In this document: positions 5,419 to 9,151 of the stretch, one piece after another | Position numbering within the stretch: the first letter of the stretch is position 1 | Layout: each line of letters opens with the position of its first letter | Source of the DNA: Desulfofustis sp. | GTDB taxonomy: Bacteria > Desulfobacterota > Desulfobulbia > Desulfobulbales > Desulfocapsaceae | Length of the DNA: 9,151 nt | Reading direction: 5' to 3' | NCBI GenBank assembly: GCA_030145365.1 | Contig: JAQYVS010000273.1 | Span: 1-9,151, forward strand | Translations under genes and position numbers: made by a program | Notes under the pieces: generated by a model | Told to the model about the DNA's origin: nothing | The model's database searches: none | What the model saw: only the letters and a program-made list of their open reading frames with translations

Positions 5419-7314
5419 ATGGCACATGGCTATAACGGGAAAATTCTCGTTGTTGATTTAACCACCGAAACCCACGAAGTCAGAGAACCGGAGGAGAGGT
5501 GGTACCGAACGTATTTTGGTGGAACCGGCATTGTTGCCGAGACATTGTTGACAGAAGATCTTACCAAGGTCGACCCGCTTGGTCCTGAGAATGTAATGGT
5601 CTTTGCCTGCAGTGTGGTCACGGGTGCCCCGATTTCCGGCTTCAACCGTTATTCGGTAGGAGCTCGATCACCATTAACCGGAGGTTTCGCCAGAACCGAA
5701 GCCGCCGGATTTTTTGGGCCGGAATTAAAATTTGCTGGATTTGATGCGATTCTCGTCAGGGGAGCTGCAAAAGCACCAGTCTATCTGTGGATCAACGACG
5801 GTCAGGTTGAAGTACGAGACGCCTCCGATCTCTGGGGGCTGGATAACTGGGAAACTCTGGAGCAATTGCGTGAATCGACCGGAGAAAAAAAAGTACGAGT
5901 GCTGAGCATTGGCCCTGCCGGTGAAAACCTGGTTTCCTATGCCTGCCTGCAGAATGACCTTGAGCATTTTAATGGCCGCACCGGAATGGGAGCCGTCATG
6001 GGGTCGAAAAATCTCAAAGCTATCGCTGTCCGAGGCACCGGCAAGCTTACTTTCGCAGATCCCGAGAAGGTCAAAGAGATTGCCAGCTGGCACCGGGAGC
6101 GAATAAAGGTACATCCGCCAAATGTCGGCCTAGGCAAATTTGGTACTCCTGGGCTGGTACAAGGCGTTAACGCTTCTGGCTTTCTGCCTACCCGAAACTT
6201 CAAGGAAGGCCAGTTCGAAGGTGCTGAAAAGCTGGCGGCAGACAATTACCATGATACAATTTTTCACTCTCGCGGTACCTGCTGGCATTGTACGGTGGCT
6301 TGTAAACGCAAGGTTGAGCTCGAGGATGCAAACTATCCGCTGGATAAGCGCTTTGGCGGTGCAGAATATGAGACACTTGCAGCATTCGGTTCCATGCTGG
6401 CGATAGATAATCTGCCTGCTGTGAACTATGCCAACCAACTCTGCAACCTCCTTGGCTTGGATACGATCTCAACTGGCTGCACTGTTGCCTTTGCCATGGA
6501 GTGTTTTGAAAAAGGCATTCTCACCGAAGAAGATACCGGCGGCAGATCAATCGGTTTCGGCGATGCCGAAGCGATGATTTGGCTGATTCGTCAGATCGCT
6601 GCGCGAGAAGGTATTGGCGATGTTCTAAGCTTAGGCGTTAAACGGGCTGCCGAGAAGATCGGTCGGGGTTCTGAACGCTATGCCTTTCATATAAAAGGCC
6701 AGGAGCTTGGTTTGCACGACGGTCGTGGCAAGACTGGTATGGGACTTGGTTTTGCTCTGGGCGCCACTGGTGGTGATCATATTGAAACTCCACATGATGT
6801 TGCCTTCCAGGGTGAAGGGATAAGCAAGCTTTTCCCAATGGGGTTGTTTGATCCGGTCGATCCGGTGAAAACCGACGCAGCCAAAGTCCGTTTCTTCTAC
6901 ATTGGTCAAAAAGCATGGGGAATTAACAATTTATTGGGGCTGTGCAATTTTTGTTCGGTACCGATCCACGCCTTGACTTTTACTCGCCTGGTGGAAGCGG
7001 TGCAGGCCATAACCGGTTGGGACACCAGCCTGTATGAGATTGTACTTGGTGTCGAGAGGGCCAATGTCATGTCTCGGGTCTTCAACAATCGTTGTGGTTT
7101 TACGCCGGACGACGACACCGTTATTCGCCGCTGGTTTGAAAAGATGCCTGCCGGTCCGCTTAAAGGCATGCGGTTTGATCCTGAAACATTCAGGGGTTGG
7201 ATCGAGCTTTATTATGAGATGTCGGGCTGGGATAAAGATGGAAGACCGACCCGGGGCAAACTGGTTGAACTCGGTTTGGACTGGCTTACAGAAGGTGAAG
7301 AGGGCAGGGTATAA
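5419..7314 (+). CDS. Tungsten/molybdenum aldehyde:ferredoxin oxidoreductase (AOR family)
   Basis: AOR enzymes oxidise aldehydes to carboxylic acids in the cytoplasm, passing two electrons through a [4Fe-4S] cluster to ferredoxin; the metal (usually W) is held by two pyranopterins. The 631-aa length and both family domains are present. The N-terminal domain shows RYSVGARSPLTGGF (77-90) and NGRTGMGAVMGSKNLKAI (185-202). The C-terminal domain shows the cluster motif CWHCTVAC (Cys288, 291, 295, the numbering I recall for Pyrococcus AOR) and the pterin motifs NLLGLD (343-348) and NLLGLC (504-509), Cys509 being the probable fourth cluster ligand. GGAEYET (313-319) and GGDHIETP (451-458, His454) match the active-site regions. 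The start follows GGAGG (5408-5412) by six bases. Between a transporter and a sulfolactaldehyde-reductase-like gene, with suyAB upstream, 3-sulfolactaldehyde is the favoured substrate, by inference. Other aldehydes cannot be excluded. Confidence 0.93.
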   Translation: MAHGYNGKILVVDLTTETHEVREPEERWYRTYFGGTGIVAETLLTEDLTKVDPLGPENVMVFACSVVTGAPISGFNRYSVGARSPLTGGFARTEAAGFFGPELKFAGFDAILVRGAAKAPVYLWINDGQVEVRDASDLWGLDNWETLEQLRESTGEKKVRVLSIGPAGENLVSYACLQNDLEHFNGRTGMGAVMGSKNLKAIAVRGTGKLTFADPEKVKEIASWHRERIKVHPPNVGLGKFGTPGLVQGVNASGFLPTRNFKEGQFEGAEKLAADNYHDTIFHSRGTCWHCTVACKRKVELEDANYPLDKRFGGAEYETLAAFGSMLAIDNLPAVNYANQLCNLLGLDTISTGCTVAFAMECFEKGILTEEDTGGRSIGFGDAEAMIWLIRQIAAREGIGDVLSLGVKRAAEKIGRGSERYAFHIKGQELGLHDGRGKTGMGLGFALGATGGDHIETPHDVAFQGEGISKLFPMGLFDPVDPVKTDAAKVRFFYIGQKAWGINNLLGLCNFCSVPIHALTFTRLVEAVQAITGWDTSLYEIVLGVERANVMSRVFNNRCGFTPDDDTVIRRWFEKMPAGPLKGMRFDPETFRGWIELYYEMSGWDKDGRPTRGKLVELGLDWLTEGEEGRV

Positions 7315-7342
7315 CAACGATTTTGTACCCTGTCTGTTGTTA
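7312..7342 (+). repeat. Inverted repeat overlapping the AOR stop codon
   Basis: TAACAAC (7312-7318, beginning at the stop codon) and GTTGTTA (7336-7342) form a perfect 7-bp stem with a 17-base loop in the AOR to dehydrogenase gap. It is AT-rich with no long T-tract (ATTTATAG follows), so it is a weak terminator candidate at best. It could be an operator or a chance dyad. Confidence 0.3.
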
Positions 7343-7361
7343 ATTTATAGAAGGAACTTAT

Positions 7362-7366
7362 GGAGG
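7362..7366 (+). promoter_or_regulatory. Ribosome-binding site that fixes the dehydrogenase start
   Basis: GGAGG lies six bases upstream of the ATG at 7373. The frame is open much further upstream inside the AOR gene, but the Rossmann motif begins right after this ATG, so 7373 is the true start. Confidence 0.85.
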
Positions 7367-7372
7367 AGTAAG

Positions 7373-8236
7373 ATGTCAATTGGATTTGTAGGTGTTGGCC
7401 TGATGGGAGGACCGCTGGCGCGGAATCTGATCAGGGCAGGAAAAGACGTACTGGTTTTTGATCTCAGTGAGGAAGCGGTAAAACGAACGCTGGAGTCTGG
7501 TAGCACAGGTAAGGCTGCTGGTGCAATTGCTGAGCTCTCTGGCTGTGACACCGTCTTTACGAGTCTGCCAATGCCCCAGCACGTTGAAGGGGTGATGCTT
7601 GGCGATGATGGTCTTCTTGCCCAGATGAAGGCAGGTGCTGTTCATATCGAGTTGAGCACCATTGATCCGCAAACTTCAATGAAGCTCAGAGATGCCGCCT
7701 CGGCTAGAGGAATTGGTTTTCTGCAGTGCACCCTCGGAAAAACTCCGGCTCATGCAGAAAAAGCTGAAGAACCGCTCTTTATTGGCGGTGATAAAGCCCT
7801 GTACGAACAGCTGGCTGAATTATGGCCGATTATCGGCTCGCCGTCCTATTACATGGGCGGTGTCGAAGCCTCATGTGCGGTTAAACTGATCAGCAACATG
7901 GTTGGTATGGCAAATCTGGCTGTTCTTGCCGAAGGAATGCGCGCCGGTGAAAAAGCCGGGATCGAGAAGAACGTACTGGTAGAGTTGCTTCAAGATACCG
8001 GTGCCAGAAGTTTCCAGATGGATGTACGCGGTCCTTGGATTGCCCAAGATGATTTTGATAACCGTTTTGGCCTGGATCTGGCTCTAAAAGATGTCAGGCT
8101 TGGCTGTGAAATGGCTCGATCATGGGGGCTCGACCTGAAAGCAATGGAAGCTGTCCTTGATCTATACAAACAGGCATCTGCTGCCGGGCATGGAAAAGAA
8201 GACTGTAATGCCGTGTACAAGGTGATCGGTTCCTGA
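7373..8236 (+). CDS. Beta-hydroxyacid dehydrogenase, candidate sulfolactaldehyde reductase / DHPS dehydrogenase
   Basis: This 287-aa cytoplasmic NAD(P)-dependent enzyme belongs to the 3-hydroxyisobutyrate dehydrogenase family. The N-terminal Rossmann motif is GVGLMGGP (7-14, glycines 7, 9, 12), followed by Asp30 at the end of beta-2, suggesting NAD rather than NADP. The catalytic lysine is Lys171 in KLISNM, with Asn175 beside it; Lys239 in ALKD is the second conserved lysine. The substrate loop reads LGKTPAHA (121-128), where ordinary family members have an SGG-type sequence. I recall GRTSANA with Arg123 contacting sulfonate in E. coli sulfolactaldehyde reductase YihU; here Lys123 takes that place. 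The C-terminal SAAGHGKEDCNAVYKVI is also YihU-like. Next to AOR and downstream of suyAB, it could interconvert DHPS and sulfolactaldehyde. Tartronate or succinate semialdehyde reductase are alternatives. Family is secure, substrate inferred. Confidence 0.88.
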   Translation: MSIGFVGVGLMGGPLARNLIRAGKDVLVFDLSEEAVKRTLESGSTGKAAGAIAELSGCDTVFTSLPMPQHVEGVMLGDDGLLAQMKAGAVHIELSTIDPQTSMKLRDAASARGIGFLQCTLGKTPAHAEKAEEPLFIGGDKALYEQLAELWPIIGSPSYYMGGVEASCAVKLISNMVGMANLAVLAEGMRAGEKAGIEKNVLVELLQDTGARSFQMDVRGPWIAQDDFDNRFGLDLALKDVRLGCEMARSWGLDLKAMEAVLDLYKQASAAGHGKEDCNAVYKVIGS

Positions 8237-8258
8237 TGTGCACGAGAACAGGAACTGA
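8226..8258 (+). repeat. 10-bp stem-loop spanning the dehydrogenase stop codon
   Basis: TCGGTTCCTG (8226-8235) pairs with CAGGAACTGA (8249-8258) with one G/T pair and a 13-base loop. The stop codon TGA (8234-8236) is partly in the stem. An A-rich stretch follows, not a T-tract, so intrinsic termination on the + strand is unlikely. It may protect or help process the mRNA between the dehydrogenase and the TRAP-associated genes. Confidence 0.45.
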
Positions 8259-8291
8259 CCAAAAATAAAAAATCAACAGTTGGGATCAGAT

Positions 8292-8546
8292 ATGACAAAC
8301 GGACAAACTATTTCCGAGCATAAGTCGGGGGCTCGGGTTGCCATTATTGTGGCGACTGTATCGTTCAGTCTTTATGTGATTAACATGCTGATTGGCAAAG
8401 GAAACATCGTTTATGGATGGGAGATGTTTCACATCGGAGACATCGGTGAGTTTTTCATGATGTTTGTTGCATCAATCGCATTTATCGTGGCTGCTCTTTT
8501 TCGAGAGGCAGACTGGAAAGCAAACCCCGAAACAAACAACAACTAG
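8292..8546 (+). CDS. Small two-helix membrane protein upstream of dctP (function unknown)
   Basis: I do not recognise this 84-aa protein. It has two predicted membrane helices at about residues 14-34 and 50-70. Between them is a loop with KGNIVYGWEMFHIGDIGE, and both ends are polar (N-terminal TNGQTISEHKSGAR, C-terminal READWKANPETNNN). The start ATG at 8292 follows GGGA at 8282-8285 by six bases; an in-frame TTG at 8280 just precedes that site and is less likely. It lies 14 bp upstream of the DctP gene and is probably co-transcribed. A TRAP small subunit (DctQ) would normally have four helices and about 160 aa, so this is at most half-size. It may be an accessory TRAP subunit or an unrelated small membrane protein. 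That it is a real gene is well supported by its start site, composition and spacing. Confidence 0.75.
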   Translation: MTNGQTISEHKSGARVAIIVATVSFSLYVINMLIGKGNIVYGWEMFHIGDIGEFFMMFVASIAFIVAALFREADWKANPETNNN

Positions 8547-8560
8547 AACAGGAGAAGAAC

Positions 8561-9151
8561 ATGGAAGAGCGCAATGAAATGCAAGAGGTAAAAAATAAAG
8601 ATCGTCGTCGTTTTATGAAAGTCAGTGCAAAAGTTGGTTTCACTGCCGCAGTGGTTGCCTTGGGTAACGGATTTCTATGGAACAAGGAAGCGGTTGCACA
8701 GATGGGCAATGAAGAAAAGGAACGCCAGAAGGCTGCCAAGTACACGATGAACGTGGCCACCGCTTACATTCTCGGGGCCTCCAGGTCCTATCCGATCATG
8801 CAGCTGGATTTCAAGGAGAATGTTCAGAACGCAACCAACGGCCAGATTTATGTAAAACTGGCTCCGGGCGGACAGCTAGGCGCTGGTAGTGCCCTGGTCC
8901 AGAAAGTCCAGGCGGGTACGATCCAGGCGGCTCAGCACTCCATCTCTAACTTCGCGCCGTTTGCACCGGCTGCTGACGTAATCAACATCCCGTATATGTG
9001 TGGTGAAAACCAGCAATTCATCAACCTCGTCACCTCCGATACATGGAAGTCTGAGCTTAACCCGAAAATTGAAGCCAAAGGGTTCAAGGCGCTCTGGTAT
9101 GTCAACATCGATCCGAGAACGTGTGCAATCCGCAAAGGCGTTGATGGACCG
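8561..9151 (+). CDS. dctP: TRAP transporter solute-binding protein, DctP family, Tat-exported (3' truncated by window edge)
   Basis: The frame runs open from ATG 8561 to the last base, giving 197 of roughly 340-380 residues. AGGAG at 8550-8554 supports the start. The N-terminus carries a twin-arginine motif, DRRRFMK (14-20), then a mildly hydrophobic stretch (25-40) and a likely AVA cleavage site before Gln47, so export by Tat is probable. The mature part has DctP features: APGGQLGAGSALVQKVQAG (101-119), the segment HSISNFAPFAPAADVINIPYM (126-146), and RTCAIRKGVDGP at 186-197, where family members begin their second domain. The protein would bind an organic anion in the periplasm for a DctQM permease, presumably encoded beyond the edge. 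As part of the cluster it may import the same sulfonate or a related one as the TctCAB system; this is inference. Confidence 0.88.
   Translation, partial: MEERNEMQEVKNKDRRRFMKVSAKVGFTAAVVALGNGFLWNKEAVAQMGNEEKERQKAAKYTMNVATAYILGASRSYPIMQLDFKENVQNATNGQIYVKLAPGGQLGAGSALVQKVQAGTIQAAQHSISNFAPFAPAADVINIPYMCGENQQFINLVTSDTWKSELNPKIEAKGFKALWYVNIDPRTCAIRKGVDGP

Noticed and set aside
5725..6114. Minus-strand open frame of 129 codons within the AOR gene
   Set aside because: It is a shadow of conserved AOR coding sequence with no start-site support.
7034..7372. Long N-terminal extension of the dehydrogenase frame inside the AOR gene
   Set aside because: The sequence before 7373 resembles no domain, overlaps a clearly real AOR coding region, and a good GGAGG precedes 7373 where the Rossmann fold starts.
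8280..8291. TTG start for the small membrane protein
   Set aside because: The TTG overlaps the likely ribosome-binding site of the ATG at 8292; the ATG is the simpler choice.
1..9151. Mobile elements, CRISPR arrays, tRNA or rRNA genes
   Set aside because: No transposase or integrase frame, no regularly spaced repeats beyond the 21-bp duplication, and no recognisable tRNA or rRNA sequence were found on either strand.

Overview
The window looks like a metabolic operon region from a mesophilic anaerobe, most plausibly a sulfonate- or sulfate-respiring Desulfobacterota-type bacterium. This rests on a tungsten/molybdenum aldehyde:ferredoxin oxidoreductase (an enzyme class almost confined to anaerobes), a SuyAB-type sulfo-lyase, strong Shine-Dalgarno sites, moderate GC content, and solute-import systems of two families. 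The taxonomic call is inference; no rRNA or other marker gene is present. All genes lie on the + strand. No tRNA, rRNA, IS element, integrase or CRISPR array is visible.

Layout. Positions 1-498 hold the C-terminal part of a LarA-family (nickel-pincer) 2-hydroxyacid racemase. A 177-bp gap with several inverted repeats follows. Positions 676-2124 hold a two-subunit UxaA-family enzyme (94 aa SAF subunit plus 386 aa catalytic subunit) that best fits (R)-sulfolactate sulfo-lyase, SuyA and SuyB. After a strong stem-loop comes a complete tripartite tricarboxylate transporter: binding protein TctC (2213-3175), a structured 195-bp spacer, large permease TctA (3371-4882) and small permease TctB (4872-5354, overlapping tctA). 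A near-perfect 21-bp tandem duplication then precedes a 631-aa aldehyde:ferredoxin oxidoreductase (5419-7314). Next come a 287-aa beta-hydroxyacid dehydrogenase of the 3-hydroxyisobutyrate dehydrogenase/sulfolactaldehyde reductase family (7373-8236), a small two-helix membrane protein (8292-8546), and the start of a Tat-exported DctP-type TRAP solute-binding protein (8561 to the window edge).

Working model (inference). An imported C3 sulfonate is channelled to sulfolactate and cleaved. The dehydrogenase would oxidise 2,3-dihydroxypropane-1-sulfonate (DHPS) to 3-sulfolactaldehyde. The AOR would oxidise sulfolactaldehyde to sulfolactate, reducing ferredoxin. The LarA homologue would interconvert sulfolactate enantiomers, and SuyAB would split (R)-sulfolactate into pyruvate and sulfite. 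Sulfite would serve as terminal electron acceptor, with the sulfite reductase encoded elsewhere. The pieces are individually familiar. The combination of an AOR in place of an NAD(P)-dependent sulfolactaldehyde dehydrogenase and a LarA protein in place of the two-dehydrogenase (SlcC/ComC) racemisation route is the potentially undescribed system here.
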